Shown here piece by piece: positions 1 to 9,323 of a stretch of DNA of 59,478 nt. Every line of letters begins with the position of its first letter. The stretch's first letter is position 1. This stretch comes from JBGRQB01 sp041725875. Lineage in GTDB: Bacteria; Bacteroidota; Ignavibacteria; Ignavibacteriales; Melioribacteraceae. The stretch covers positions 1 to 59,478 of the forward strand of contig JBGRQB010000008.1 of the NCBI GenBank assembly GCA_041725875.1, written 5' to 3'. The translations under genes and the position numbers were made by a program. Below the pieces are notes generated by a model. It had not been told where the DNA came from, did no database searches, and saw only the letters and a list, made by a program, of their open reading frames with translations.

Positions 1-543
1 CGTTGAAGGGTTCATTACCATAGCCCAGAAATCTGTAATTTCTGCTCTGGCGTTTAATCCTTCTCCAACAATATGAAAACCTGTTGGTGTCTGCATCCAG
101 GAGTTTGCTATTAAGATCCAGAGTGCTGACATTGTTGCGCCAAACGCAACCATAATTGTTGAAAAGAAGTGTACTTTCGGACTAACTTTATTCCAACCAA
201 ATAAAAGAATAGCCAGAAAACCTGATTCAAGAAAGAATGCAAAAATACCCTCGGCAGCAAGTGCACTTCCGAAAATATCTCCGACATACCTCGAATAAGT
301 TGCCCAGTTTGTTCCGAACTGGAACTCCATAACTATACCGGTTGCAACGCCCAGCCCAAAAATTAAACCAAAGACTTTTACCCAGAATTTTGTCATTTGC
401 TGATAAATATCTTTTTTTGTTTTTAAGTACATACCTTCCATTATTACTAAAATTAACCCCAACCCTATACTCATTGGAGGAAATAAATAATGAAAGGCAA
501 TAGTTACCCAAAATTGGACTCGTGCTAAAATTTCAGTTTCCAT
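1..543 (-). CDS. cydA: cytochrome bd oxidase subunit I (CydA), N-terminal part
   Basis: This is the first 181 codons of a quinol oxidase subunit; the gene runs off the left edge of the window. The ATG at 543 is preceded by a GGAG ribosome site. The start METEILARVQFWVTIAFHYL is typical of CydA, with a histidine at residue 18 in the first membrane helix where the family carries a heme b595 ligand. Further on, GTNWATYSRYVGDIFGSALA, EGIFAFFLESGFL and NSWMQTPTGF are standard CydA blocks. The enzyme takes electrons from quinol and reduces oxygen at high affinity in the inner membrane. It is transcribed divergently from the cbb3 operon, so the 243-base gap probably carries control sites for two microaerobic oxidases. 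The family call is confident; the C-terminal part and cydB are not visible. Confidence 0.95.
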   Translation of the reverse strand, partial: METEILARVQFWVTIAFHYLFPPMSIGLGLILVIMEGMYLKTKKDIYQQMTKFWVKVFGLIFGLGVATGIVMEFQFGTNWATYSRYVGDIFGSALAAEGIFAFFLESGFLAILLFGWNKVSPKVHFFSTIMVAFGATMSALWILIANSWMQTPTGFHIVGEGLNARAEITDFWAMVMNPST

Positions 544-786
544 AATTACTCCATTTATATCAAGATATTTTTCTCCATTGCGAAACTAGACATTTTGTCG
601 CTTTTTGTCAAAACTTAAATTTAATTGTTTCATGTTTGTAACGATTACACTATATTTAATAAGACTTTGTGTCTGCTTAAGAAAGTAAAATTTAAGATTA
701 AAATATTTCTATAAATTATAGATAATAGTTACTAAATAAAACCCATTTGTCCATTTTTTTTCGAGTTAGTAAAAGCTAAAGTATAG

Positions 787-3210
787 ATGAATAAAAGCGA
801 AAGGGAAAATCAGAAAATAATTTGCTACCACTGCGGAGATCTTTGCAAAGATACTTCTATTGCAATCGGTGATAAATACTTTTGCTGCAACGGATGCAAA
901 ACCGTTTACGAAATGTTAAACGAAAATGAAATGTGCGACTACTACTCATACTCTGAAAATCCTGGTCTTACCCCCGGAAAACCTGTCTCAAAAAACAAAT
1001 ATGAATTTCTCGATGATCCTGACCTGATAAAAAGCATTGCTGAATTTCAGGATGAAAAAATTACATCTCTAAATCTTTCTTTACCTCAAATTCACTGCAG
1101 TTCCTGCGTTTGGCTTTTAGAAAACCTGTTTAAGTTCGACAGCGGAATATTAAATTCCAAATCTGATTTTTTGAAAAAAACTGTAAGAATAAGTTACGAT
1201 AATTCAAAAACTTCACTTCGTAAAATTGCAGAATTGCTTGATACCATTGGTTATGAACCGGAATTCTCTCTGGAGAATGAAGATTCAGCCGAACCAAAAG
1301 AAGATTTTGATAAAAAAATATTATACAAAATAGGCGTTGCCGGATTCTGCTTCGGAAATATAATGCTCTTAAGTTTTCCGGAATATCTTGCGATTGCAGG
1401 AGAAACAATTGAAAATTACCGACACTATTTTGTTTTAATAAACTTCATTCTTTCTCTGCCTGTACTGCTTTACAGCGGAAGTGAGTATTATCTGTCAGCT
1501 TTCAAAAGTCTGAAAAGCAAATTCATAAATATCGATGTACCAATAACCCTTGGTATCATTGTTATATTTTTACGCAGTGTCTACGAAATAATAGTCGGAA
1601 CAGGACCCGGTTATTTCGATTCTCTGGCAGGATTAATTTTTCTTCTGCTTGTGGGAAAACTTTTCCAAAACAAAACTTACGGCAGATTAAACTTTGAACG
1701 CAATTATAAATCATACTTCCCTATTTCTGTTACAATAAAAAAAGAGGATGAAGAAACAACTATTCCCGTTTCCAAACTTGAAGTCGGACACAGAATTCTT
1801 GTACACAACAATGAGTTAATTCCGGCTGATTCGGTATTGATAAGTCAGGAAGCAAGTATAGATTACAGTTTTGTGACAGGTGAATCAGACTTAGTAAAGA
1901 AAATAAACGGCAGTGTTATTTATGCCGGCGGCAGACATTTTGGAAATATGATTGAACTGGAAGTTGTAAAGGAAATTTCTCAAAGCTATTTAACACAGTT
2001 GTGGAATGACAGTGCGTTTACGCATCCGCAGGAAAGTTTTGTTGACAGCATTACAAATATCAGCAGTAAATATTTTACTTACATTGTAATTTTTATTGCA
2101 CTTGCTTCAGGTGCTTACTGGTTTGGTAAAGATCAGACAATTGCCTGGAACGCCTTAACGGCAGTCTTAATTATTGCCTGTCCCTGCGCGCTTGCACTTT
2201 CTGCTCCTTTCACCTTTGGAACAACAATGCGCATCTTTGGAAGAAATGAATTTTATCTTAAATCAACTTCCGTTGTTGAAACACTTTCAAAAATAACAGA
2301 TATAGTTTTTGATAAAACAGGAACGCTTACAGAAACAAGTATGTCGGAAGTTGTATTTGAAGGAATTCCGCTGACAGATGAAGAGAAACAGCTTGTTGCA
2401 TCTGTTACCAGAAATTCTTCACATCCGATAAGTTCAAAAATTTATTCAGAAATGAAATCATCCGGTATTGTTGAACCAGATAGTTTTAATGAAGTTGTAG
2501 GACAAGGAATTGTTGCCGAAGTAAAAGAAACGGTTGTAAAAATAGGTTCAAAAAAACTGACAGGTGCTAACGGACAGTTCAAACACATTGAAGATAAATT
2601 CAAAACAAAAGCATACGTCTCCATAAACAATAAAATTCGCGGAGTGTTTTTATTTAGTAATTACTACAGAAAAAATTTCGATCAGGTAATTGAAAAATTA
2701 AAAAGAAATTATGATTTATCGTTGCTCTCGGGAGATAATGAATCTGAAAAATTACAACTCTCAAAATTCTTTCCGGAAGGGAGCAACTTACTGTTTAATC
2801 AATCCCCGCAAAACAAACTTGATTACATTAAAAATATACAAGATCAAAATAAAAAAGTATTGATGATAGGTGACGGACTTAATGACGCAGGCGCACTTAA
2901 ACAGAGTAATACCGGAATAGCAATTTCGGAAAATGTAAATAACTTTTCACCAGCCTGCGATGCAATTTTAAGTGCCGACAGTTTTGAAAAACTGGAAAGC
3001 TTTATTCAGTTTTCAAAAACATCTATAAAAATTATAAGCGCAAGTTTTGTAATATCATTTTTATACAACGTGATTGGTTTGCATTATGCGGTGCAGGGAA
3101 AATTATCTCCTTTAATAGCTGCTGTGTTAATGCCTTTAAGCTCAATTACCGTTGTCTTTTTTACAACATTTACAACTAATATTTTAGCCAGGAAAAAAGG
3201 TTTACTTTAA
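787..3210 (+). CDS. ccoI: copper-translocating P-type ATPase, CcoI/FixI type
   Basis: P1B-type copper ATPase that supplies copper for cbb3 oxidase assembly. At 807 residues it has the long N-terminus typical of CcoI: a cysteine-rich cluster at about 13-37 (CYHCGDLC then CCNGC), then a heavy-metal-associated domain with CSSC at 104-107. The membrane CPC metal site is at 465-467, the phosphorylated aspartate in DKTGT at 509, and the hinge motif GDGLNDA at about 695. About eight membrane helices can be seen. It overlaps the ccoS start by one base and is first in the cbb3 operon, which supports a biogenesis role rather than general copper efflux. The start ATG lacks a clear Shine-Dalgarno sequence. 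Confidence 0.94.
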   Translation: MNKSERENQKIICYHCGDLCKDTSIAIGDKYFCCNGCKTVYEMLNENEMCDYYSYSENPGLTPGKPVSKNKYEFLDDPDLIKSIAEFQDEKITSLNLSLPQIHCSSCVWLLENLFKFDSGILNSKSDFLKKTVRISYDNSKTSLRKIAELLDTIGYEPEFSLENEDSAEPKEDFDKKILYKIGVAGFCFGNIMLLSFPEYLAIAGETIENYRHYFVLINFILSLPVLLYSGSEYYLSAFKSLKSKFINIDVPITLGIIVIFLRSVYEIIVGTGPGYFDSLAGLIFLLLVGKLFQNKTYGRLNFERNYKSYFPISVTIKKEDEETTIPVSKLEVGHRILVHNNELIPADSVLISQEASIDYSFVTGESDLVKKINGSVIYAGGRHFGNMIELEVVKEISQSYLTQLWNDSAFTHPQESFVDSITNISSKYFTYIVIFIALASGAYWFGKDQTIAWNALTAVLIIACPCALALSAPFTFGTTMRIFGRNEFYLKSTSVVETLSKITDIVFDKTGTLTETSMSEVVFEGIPLTDEEKQLVASVTRNSSHPISSKIYSEMKSSGIVEPDSFNEVVGQGIVAEVKETVVKIGSKKLTGANGQFKHIEDKFKTKAYVSINNKIRGVFLFSNYYRKNFDQVIEKLKRNYDLSLLSGDNESEKLQLSKFFPEGSNLLFNQSPQNKLDYIKNIQDQNKKVLMIGDGLNDAGALKQSNTGIAISENVNNFSPACDAILSADSFEKLESFIQFSKTSIKIISASFVISFLYNVIGLHYAVQGKLSPLIAAVLMPLSSITVVFFTTFTTNILARKKGLL

Positions 3211-3419
3211 TGTCTGTGTTAGTTATTTTGATCGGTGTAAGCATAACTATAGCCGCTGGATTTTTAGTGTCCTATTTATGGGCAATTAAAAGCGGCCAGT
3301 ACGATGACAAACATACGCCGGCAATGAGAATTTTATTTGATGATGGAAAAGTAATCGATAAAAACGATTCTGAAATAGATAATTCAAAAAATAAATCATC
3401 CAAGAACGGAGCAGGTTAA
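3210..3419 (+). CDS. ccoS: cbb3 oxidase maturation protein CcoS
   Basis: A 69-residue single-span membrane protein. The N-terminal helix is followed by SYLWAIKSGQYDDKHTPAMR, the conserved block of the CcoS/FixS family (W..K.GQ.DD...PA.R). CcoS is needed for insertion of the heme and copper cofactors into the cbb3 catalytic subunit. The ATG overlaps the ccoI stop by one base and the stop overlaps the ccoNO start, so translation of ccoI, ccoS and ccoNO is probably coupled. The C-terminal tail is polar, charged and likely disordered. Confidence 0.93.
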   Translation: MSVLVILIGVSITIAAGFLVSYLWAIKSGQYDDKHTPAMRILFDDGKVIDKNDSEIDNSKNKSSKNGAG

Positions 3420-5542
3420 TGAAAATTGACAAATTCAATTACGACAATCAAATCGTTAAAATGTTCGTTATTGCAACAATGGTATGGGGTGTTGTCGGAC
3501 TCCTTGTAGGAGTTTTAATAGCATCTCAGTTGTTCCTTCCTGAACTTAATCTGAATTTACCATTTACGACTTTTGGTCGATTGAGACCATTACACACAAA
3601 CGCAGTTGTATTTGCATTTGTAGGTAATGCAATTTTTGCCGGTGTTTATTATTCTTTGCAAAGATTGCTTAAAGCCAGAATGTTCAGCGATTTTTTGAGT
3701 CGCTTCAATTTCTGGGGGTGGCAGGCTATAATTGTTTCAGCCGCAGTAACTCTTGTTAGCGGAATTACCTCAAGTAAAGAATATGCAGAACTTGAATGGC
3801 CGATTGACATTGCCATTGCAGTTGTATGGATTGCTTTTGGTGTTAATATGTTTGGAACAATCAGAAGACGCCGTGAAGAACATATGTACGTTGCAATATG
3901 GTTTTACATAGCAACGTTTATAACAGTAGCACTTCTGCATGTTGTTAACTCTTTTGCTTTACCGGTAAGTTTTCTGAAAAGTTATTCTGCATTTGCCGGA
4001 GTACAGGATGCACTTGTACAGTGGTGGTATGGTCATAATGCCGTGGCATTTTTTCTTACAACCCCTTACCTTGGATTGATGTATTATTATCTGCCCAAGG
4101 CTGCAAACAGACCTGTATACTCTTACAGATTGTCGATACTCCACTTTTGGTCCTTAATTTTCATTTACATCTGGGCAGGTCCGCATCACCTGTTGTACAC
4201 TGCATTGCCAGATTGGGCCCAATCACTCGGAACTGCTTTTTCAATTATGCTAATTGCTCCTTCCTGGGGTGGCGCTCTTAACGGATTACTGACATTGCGC
4301 GGAGCCTGGGACAAGGTTCGTGAAGAACCTATTCTTAAATTTATGGTTGTTGCGGTTACAGCTTATGCAATGGCAACATTTGAAGGCCCTCTCCTTTCAA
4401 TAAAATCTGTAAATGCATTTGCTCATTACACTGACTGGATAATTTCTCACGTTCATATAGGTGCTTTGGGATGGAACGGTTTCTTAACCTTTGGTATGCT
4501 TTACTGGATGGTTCCAAAACTTTTTAACACAAAACTTTATTCTAAAAAACTTGCCAATGTTCACTTCTGGCTCGGCACACTCGGAATTGTAATTTACGCA
4601 TCTTCGATGTACTGGTCAGCAGTTGCTCAGGGATTAATGTGGAAACAGTTCACCGATTTAGGATTACTTCAATATCCAAACTTCCTTGAAACTGTTTTAC
4701 AGATTGTTCCAATGTATATTTTCAGAGCGTTTGGCGGAGTTGTATATCTTGCCGGTGCAATTGTTTGCGGTTACAATCTTCTTCAAACTGCCAAAGCTGG
4801 AAAGTTTGTGGCAAACGAACCAGCCGAAGTACCTGCTCTTGTAAAAACCAATGACAAATTTCAAAAAGGACTTGTACACCGCTGGCTGGAAAAACGCCCT
4901 GTTAAATTTACAGCTCTTGCTTTTATTGCAGTTGCTCTTGGCGGTGCAATTGAAATTGTTCCGACATATCTTGTTGAATCAAACATCCCGACTATCCCGA
5001 GTGTTAAGCCTTATACTCCGCTTGAACTTGAAGGTCGCGATATCTATATAAAAGAAGGATGTGTTTCCTGTCATTCACAGATGGTTCGTCCTTTCAGATC
5101 TGAAACCGAGCGTTATGGCGAATATTCCAAAGCCGGTGAATTTGTTTACGATCATCCGTTTTTATGGGGATCAAAAAGAACAGGTCCTGACCTGCATCGT
5201 GTAGGCGGAAGATATTCAAATATGTGGCACTATCTACATATGGAATATCCTGAATCTATGTCACCAGGTTCCATTATGCCTCCTTATCCATGGCTGCTGA
5301 AAATGAAAACAGATTTCAGCGATCTTGAGAAAAAAATAAGTGTGATGAGAAAACTTGGCGTTCCTTATGAAAAAGGATTTGAAGAAGTTGCACTGGATGA
5401 CGCAATGAAACAAGCCAACGCAATTGTTGAAGATCTTGCGCAAAATGGAATTGTAACCGAACCTGATAAAGAAATAATTGCACTGATTGCCTATCTGCAA
5501 AGATTAGGAACTGACATAAAAGTTAAAGAAGAAAAGAAATAG
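3419..5542 (+). CDS. ccoNO: cbb3-type cytochrome c oxidase, fused subunits CcoN and CcoO
   Basis: A 707-residue fusion of the catalytic subunit (CcoN, about residues 1-480) and the monoheme cytochrome subunit (CcoO, about 495-707). The CcoN part has many membrane helices with RLRPLHTNAVVF (histidine 59, a low-spin heme ligand), WWYGHNAVAFFLT and AGPHHLLYTALPDW (copper-B ligands) and DWIISHVHIGALGWNGF (heme ligands). The CcoO part starts after a further membrane helix; CVSCH lies at 548-552, followed by QMVRPF, with SPGSIMPPYPWLL carrying the likely methionine ligand. The oxidase reduces oxygen at the inner membrane using cytochrome c electrons. Fusion of N and O is known from Bacteroidota; it fixes one-to-one stoichiometry. 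I see no stop or frameshift between the halves. Confidence 0.96.
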   Translation: MKIDKFNYDNQIVKMFVIATMVWGVVGLLVGVLIASQLFLPELNLNLPFTTFGRLRPLHTNAVVFAFVGNAIFAGVYYSLQRLLKARMFSDFLSRFNFWGWQAIIVSAAVTLVSGITSSKEYAELEWPIDIAIAVVWIAFGVNMFGTIRRRREEHMYVAIWFYIATFITVALLHVVNSFALPVSFLKSYSAFAGVQDALVQWWYGHNAVAFFLTTPYLGLMYYYLPKAANRPVYSYRLSILHFWSLIFIYIWAGPHHLLYTALPDWAQSLGTAFSIMLIAPSWGGALNGLLTLRGAWDKVREEPILKFMVVAVTAYAMATFEGPLLSIKSVNAFAHYTDWIISHVHIGALGWNGFLTFGMLYWMVPKLFNTKLYSKKLANVHFWLGTLGIVIYASSMYWSAVAQGLMWKQFTDLGLLQYPNFLETVLQIVPMYIFRAFGGVVYLAGAIVCGYNLLQTAKAGKFVANEPAEVPALVKTNDKFQKGLVHRWLEKRPVKFTALAFIAVALGGAIEIVPTYLVESNIPTIPSVKPYTPLELEGRDIYIKEGCVSCHSQMVRPFRSETERYGEYSKAGEFVYDHPFLWGSKRTGPDLHRVGGRYSNMWHYLHMEYPESMSPGSIMPPYPWLLKMKTDFSDLEKKISVMRKLGVPYEKGFEEVALDDAMKQANAIVEDLAQNGIVTEPDKEIIALIAYLQRLGTDIKVKEEKK

Positions 5543-5551
5543 AGGTGAAAA

Positions 5552-5752
5552 ATGTTTTCAGATTTTATGAGTTCAATTGACGGAATAGGAATATATCCCG
5601 TGATTTCACTTCTGATGTTTTTTACCGTGTTTGTAGGAGTAGGAGTTTATCTGTTCACGGCAAACAAAGAAGAAATGAATAATATGGCAATGATGCCTTT
5701 AGATAAAAATTTTGATGAGAAAACCAATGAGAGAGAAAATGAAAACGAATAA
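5552..5752 (+). CDS. ccoQ: small cbb3 subunit, CcoQ-like
   Basis: A 66-residue protein with one membrane helix (about 15-38) and an acidic, asparagine-rich tail. It starts nine bases after ccoNO with an AGAGGTG ribosome site. Sequence similarity within CcoQ proteins is weak, so the call rests on size, topology and position between ccoNO and ccoP. CcoQ helps stabilise or couple CcoP to the oxidase. Its end overlaps the start of ccoP by about 14 bases. Confidence 0.8.
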   Translation: MFSDFMSSIDGIGIYPVISLLMFFTVFVGVGVYLFTANKEEMNNMAMMPLDKNFDEKTNERENENE

Positions 5753-6587
5753 AATTTTATCCCGGATTTTTGTTTTCTTAATCCTGTTTTTATTCTCCGG
5801 CTCTGCAATTTTTGCTGCCGGAGATTCAGATCAGGTATTAAATATTGTTGTTAAAATAATGACGTATCTTACACTTGTAATGGTAGCTTTTGTATTGTGG
5901 CTGGCTCTGGTTTATTCTGAAAAAGAAGACTCAGCAGGAGAAGCTTTCAAAAAGGCAGTCAGGCGTTTCTTATATGCAATTAACCCTATGCCTCCGCTTG
6001 ACCGCGAAGAAGATATTATGCTCGATCACGATTACGACGGCATAAAAGAGCTTGATAATATTGTGCCTCCGTGGTTTAACTTCCTCTTTTACGGAAGTGC
6101 AATCTTCGGGGTTATCTATCTTCTTAACTTCCACGTAATAGATGACACCTGGTCATCTGCAAACGAATATGCAACTGAAATGGAAGCTGCCCGTATTCAG
6201 CGCGAAGTACTTGTTAAATCAGGAGTGTTTATTAATGAAAACAGCGTTGAACTTTTAACCGATGCTGCCACATTAAATGCAGGTAAAGAGATTTATGTTA
6301 AAAACTGTGTTTCCTGTCATGGGCAGAATGGTGAAGGACTTGTAGGCCCAAATATGACAGACGAATATTGGGTACACGGAGGCGGAATCAAAAACGTCTT
6401 CAAGACCATCAAATATGGTGTAACTTCAAAAGGTATGATTGCCTGGGAAACTCAGTTAAATCCCAAACAGATGCAGTCTGTTGCCAATTATATATTATCT
6501 CTTCAGGGAACCAATCCGCCTAACGCAAAAGCTCCTGAAGGTGAAAAATGGATAGATCCAGCAACTACGGGAAAAACAGAATTATAA
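5739..6587 (+). CDS. ccoP: cbb3 oxidase cytochrome c subunit CcoP, monoheme form
   Basis: Cytochrome c subunit that passes electrons to the CcoNO core. I place the start at the ATG at 5739 because the purine-rich AGAGAG sits about five bases upstream; in-frame ATGs at 5715 and 5727 are alternatives. An N-terminal hydrophobic segment, a second helix, the conserved DHDYDGIKELDN-PPWFNFLFYGSAIF block and one periplasmic cytochrome c domain follow. Only one heme site (CVSCHGQNGEG) is present, whereas proteobacterial CcoP has two. Monoheme CcoP with an extra N-terminal membrane region is familiar from Bacteroidota. The methionine ligand is probably in TSKGMIAWE. Confidence 0.92.
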   Translation: MKTNKILSRIFVFLILFLFSGSAIFAAGDSDQVLNIVVKIMTYLTLVMVAFVLWLALVYSEKEDSAGEAFKKAVRRFLYAINPMPPLDREEDIMLDHDYDGIKELDNIVPPWFNFLFYGSAIFGVIYLLNFHVIDDTWSSANEYATEMEAARIQREVLVKSGVFINENSVELLTDAATLNAGKEIYVKNCVSCHGQNGEGLVGPNMTDEYWVHGGGIKNVFKTIKYGVTSKGMIAWETQLNPKQMQSVANYILSLQGTNPPNAKAPEGEKWIDPATTGKTEL

Positions 6588-6596
6588 GGATTACAG

Positions 6597-7988
6597 ATGC
6601 CGGGACCGGAAGTAGAAAAGTTTAGAGACAGAGTAGCTACCGTAAATGAACGCGGAGAGCGTAATTGGGTAAGTGCAAAAAAGCCCAGAGGATTATTTGC
6701 AAAATGGCGAACTATCTTCAGTTTTTTTCAAATGTTCATCTTTGTCACGCTCCCTTTTCTTAAAATAAACGGGCATCCTTTTTTATTACTCGATTTTATT
6801 GAGAGAAAATTTGTGTTGTTCGGACTTGTATTCGGTCCGCACGATTTTCATCTTTTTGGCTTAACAATGATTGCAGTTCTTGTTTTCATTATTTTGTTTA
6901 CAGCTGCATTTGGAAGAATTTTCTGCGGATGGTTTTGTCCGCAAACTCTTTTTATGGAAATGATCTTCCGTAAAATAGAGTTCTGGATGTTTGGAATTAA
7001 CGGAATCTCTCCTATTACAAAAAAGAAACATCCGGGTAAAATGTTTATCAAACATATTATCTTTTTTATTATAACATTTATAATCACCCATATCCTGCTG
7101 GCTTATTTTATGGGTGGAGATGATATGCTTGAACTTGCAAGTCAGCCATTTGAAAACACCGGAGCCTACATAGGAATTTCCATCTTCTCCTTTGTTCTCT
7201 TTTTAGAATATACAAGATTCAGAGAACAACTCTGTACGTTTATTTGTCCTTACGGACGCTTGCAGGGTGTGCTTCTTGATCAGGATTCTATTGTTATTGC
7301 TTACGATTATAAACGCGGCGAACCAAGAGAGTTTTTGAGAAAGAACAGAGAACGCACAGGCGGAGATTGTATAAACTGTAAAGAATGTATTGCTGTTTGT
7401 CCAACCGGCATAGATATCAAAAACGGAACACAGTTAGAATGTATTAACTGTACTGCCTGTATTGATGCCTGCGATTTTGTTATGAAGAGAGTCGGGTTTG
7501 AGCCCGGACTTATCCGTTATGCTTCAAAAACTGAAATTGAAACAGGACACAGAAAAATATTTACAATACGTACAATTGCATATTCTGTTGTGCTTACTTT
7601 ACTTGTTACATTGATCTCTTTTTTACTTGTTAACAGATCCGATGTTGAATTAACAATTTTAAGAACCAGAGGATTGATGTGGCAAGACAGGCCAGATAAC
7701 AAAATCAGCAATATGTACGATGTAAAAATAATTAACAAAACCTGGGATGCATTTAATGTTAATCTTGAACTAAATAATGTTCAGGGTGAAATTGACATTG
7801 TTGGGAAAGAACTGATTGTAAAATCACAGGAAGTTAATGAAACTAAATTCTTTATTGTTCTTGATAACAAACAAATAACCCAACTAAGTACTCCGATAGA
7901 AATAAAAGTACTTAAGCAAGGTAAAACTATTGATCTGATTAAAACCACATTTTTAGGAAAAGTTAAAAAGGATTCCAATGAAAATTAA
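6597..7988 (+). CDS. ccoG: cbb3 oxidase accessory polyferredoxin CcoG
   Basis: A 463-residue membrane iron-sulfur protein of the CcoG/FixG family. It has about five membrane helices, the conserved FCGWFCPQTLFMEMIFRKIE block after the second helix, CTFICPYGRLQ further on, and a ferredoxin domain from about residue 258 with two clusters of cysteines (CINCKECIAVCP and CINCTACIDACD). The C-terminal third is a periplasmic Ig-like domain (FixG C domain). CcoG has been linked to reduction of copper during cbb3 assembly. It starts nine bases after ccoP and overlaps ccoH, consistent with one operon. Confidence 0.94.
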   Translation: MPGPEVEKFRDRVATVNERGERNWVSAKKPRGLFAKWRTIFSFFQMFIFVTLPFLKINGHPFLLLDFIERKFVLFGLVFGPHDFHLFGLTMIAVLVFIILFTAAFGRIFCGWFCPQTLFMEMIFRKIEFWMFGINGISPITKKKHPGKMFIKHIIFFIITFIITHILLAYFMGGDDMLELASQPFENTGAYIGISIFSFVLFLEYTRFREQLCTFICPYGRLQGVLLDQDSIVIAYDYKRGEPREFLRKNRERTGGDCINCKECIAVCPTGIDIKNGTQLECINCTACIDACDFVMKRVGFEPGLIRYASKTEIETGHRKIFTIRTIAYSVVLTLLVTLISFLLVNRSDVELTILRTRGLMWQDRPDNKISNMYDVKIINKTWDAFNVNLELNNVQGEIDIVGKELIVKSQEVNETKFFIVLDNKQITQLSTPIEIKVLKQGKTIDLIKTTFLGKVKKDSNEN

Positions 7989-8421
7989 CTGGGGTTGGAA
8001 ATTATTGATTACCTACGTAATATTTGTCGGCGTAACACTTTCACTTGTTCTTTTTATGACAACTGTTAATTCCGACAAAGTAATAGAAAACTATTACGAA
8101 GAAGAATTAAAATATCAGGACAAAATAGATATGATAAAGCGGGCAAATGATCTGCCGCAAAAACCGGCAATAAATCTTGATTCCGCTTATGTAAAAATTC
8201 AGCTGCCCGATTTTTTGAAGACAAAAAAAATATCGGGCAACATTTTGTTTTATCGTCCAAACAGCAAAGCTATGGATATAAATCTGCCATTTGTTCCTGA
8301 TACCAGCGGTCAGCAGGTTATTCCTATAACTAATCTGGCAGCAGGAAAATGGAAAATAGAATTATCCTGGCAGCTGGCTGATGTTAAATATTTTCAAGAT
8401 GAAGTAATAATGTTGAGGTAA
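7978..8421 (+). CDS. ccoH: FixH/CcoH family cbb3 assembly protein
   Basis: A 147-residue protein with one N-terminal membrane helix (about 8-28) followed by the ENYYEEELKYQDKIDMIKRA block typical of FixH and a small periplasmic beta domain ending in WKIELSW. CcoH stays bound to the cbb3 oxidase and helps late assembly. The start overlaps the ccoG stop by eleven bases and the SafE-like gene follows after two bases, so this is an internal operon gene. The FixH family call is confident; its exact biochemical function is not settled. Confidence 0.9.
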   Translation: MKINWGWKLLITYVIFVGVTLSLVLFMTTVNSDKVIENYYEEELKYQDKIDMIKRANDLPQKPAINLDSAYVKIQLPDFLKTKKISGNILFYRPNSKAMDINLPFVPDTSGQQVIPITNLAAGKWKIELSWQLADVKYFQDEVIMLR

Positions 8422-8423
8422 CT

Positions 8424-9167
8424 ATGGAATTATGGACTGCATTGGCAATTGGTATTGGCGGAAGCCTGCATTGTATAGGTATGTGCGGACCAATAGTTCT
8501 GGCACTTCCCGATACAGGTGAAACAAAACTTTCAATTCTTACCGGAAGAATAATTTACAATCTGGGAAGAGTTATCTCTTATATGATTTTAGGAGCTTTG
8601 TTTGGGCTGCTCGGAAACAAAATAGTAATGGCCGGTCTGCAGCAAGCTGCTTCAATTTCACTTGGTGCGGCAATTATACTCGGATTAATTTTACCGCAAA
8701 ATATTAAAAACTTTTTTGCCAATCTTGCGCCCGTAAGAGTGATAACCGATTTTATAAAAAAAGGATTCCGAAAACTTACCCGCAACACATCCAATTCCAA
8801 TATGTTGATGATAGGAATCCTTAATGGTTTTCTTCCCTGCGGATTTGTATACATAGGAGCTTTCGGTGCTGTTGCCACAGGTTCAGTTCTTTCCGGTGTT
8901 TTGTATATGATGTTTTTCGGACTCGGAACAATTCCGGTAATGCTTGCAACTGCAATGGCCGGTAACCTTGTTAGTTTAAATGTACGTAGAAAAATGACAA
9001 AAGCAGTTCCCGTATTTGCATTCGTTCTTGCTGTTGTTTTTGTTTTGCGCGGACTGGAACTCGGCATTCCTTTTGTCAGTCCGAAACTTCAAAAAATGGC
9101 CTCCACACCTGTTGAAAAAGTTGACGAGGCAAAAAAAGCCAGTTGCTGTGCACCCCAAAATGAATAA
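8424..9167 (+). CDS. SafE/UreH-type membrane protein of the cbb3 operon
   Basis: A 247-residue, six-to-seven-helix protein of the sulfite exporter TauE/SafE-like group (PF13386, DsbD_2 type). It starts WTALAIGIGGSLHCIGMCGP and has a second copy of the motif style at GILNGFLPCGFVYIG; the GxxHCxxMCGP and PCGxxY blocks define the family. It ends in a soluble tail with SCCAPQNE, which could bind copper. The same family regularly ends cbb3 operons in Bacteroidota, so a role in copper supply or redox handling for the oxidase is more likely than sulfite export; this is inferred from context. A strong hairpin terminator follows at 9189. Confidence 0.85.
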   Translation: MELWTALAIGIGGSLHCIGMCGPIVLALPDTGETKLSILTGRIIYNLGRVISYMILGALFGLLGNKIVMAGLQQAASISLGAAIILGLILPQNIKNFFANLAPVRVITDFIKKGFRKLTRNTSNSNMLMIGILNGFLPCGFVYIGAFGAVATGSVLSGVLYMMFFGLGTIPVMLATAMAGNLVSLNVRRKMTKAVPVFAFVLAVVFVLRGLELGIPFVSPKLQKMASTPVEKVDEAKKASCCAPQNE

Positions 9168-9187
9168 ACTCATAAAAATTTCAACTC

Positions 9188-9217
9188 AAAAAATGTGATT
9201 TTAATAATCACATTTTT
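9188..9217 (+). terminator. rho-independent terminator of the cbb3 operon
   Basis: Perfect 12-base inverted repeat (arms at 9189-9200 and 9205-9216, core ATGTGATT/AATCACAT) with a four-base loop and T-rich right end. It lies about 20 bases past the SafE-like stop and should end the cbb3 transcript. Confidence 0.8.
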
Positions 9218-9323
9218 ACTTTCCGTTATCATTGTTCATCCTGATTTGAATTAATAAAAGATTATTTGTTACTAATTCCAGTATATTTGGAACGTAATTT
9301 TTTAACTTTTATTGATGTTTCTG

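Noticed and set aside
544..786. FNR-type palindrome between the divergent cydA and ccoI genes
   Set aside because: Only a loose TTTTG...CAAAA symmetry and a TTTTGTCGC/TTTTTGTCA direct repeat are present; none matches TTGAT-N4-ATCAA.
8579..9067. 162-residue minus-strand open frame opposite the SafE-like gene
   Set aside because: Lies entirely opposite a recognised membrane protein gene; Pro/Thr/Ile rich shadow.
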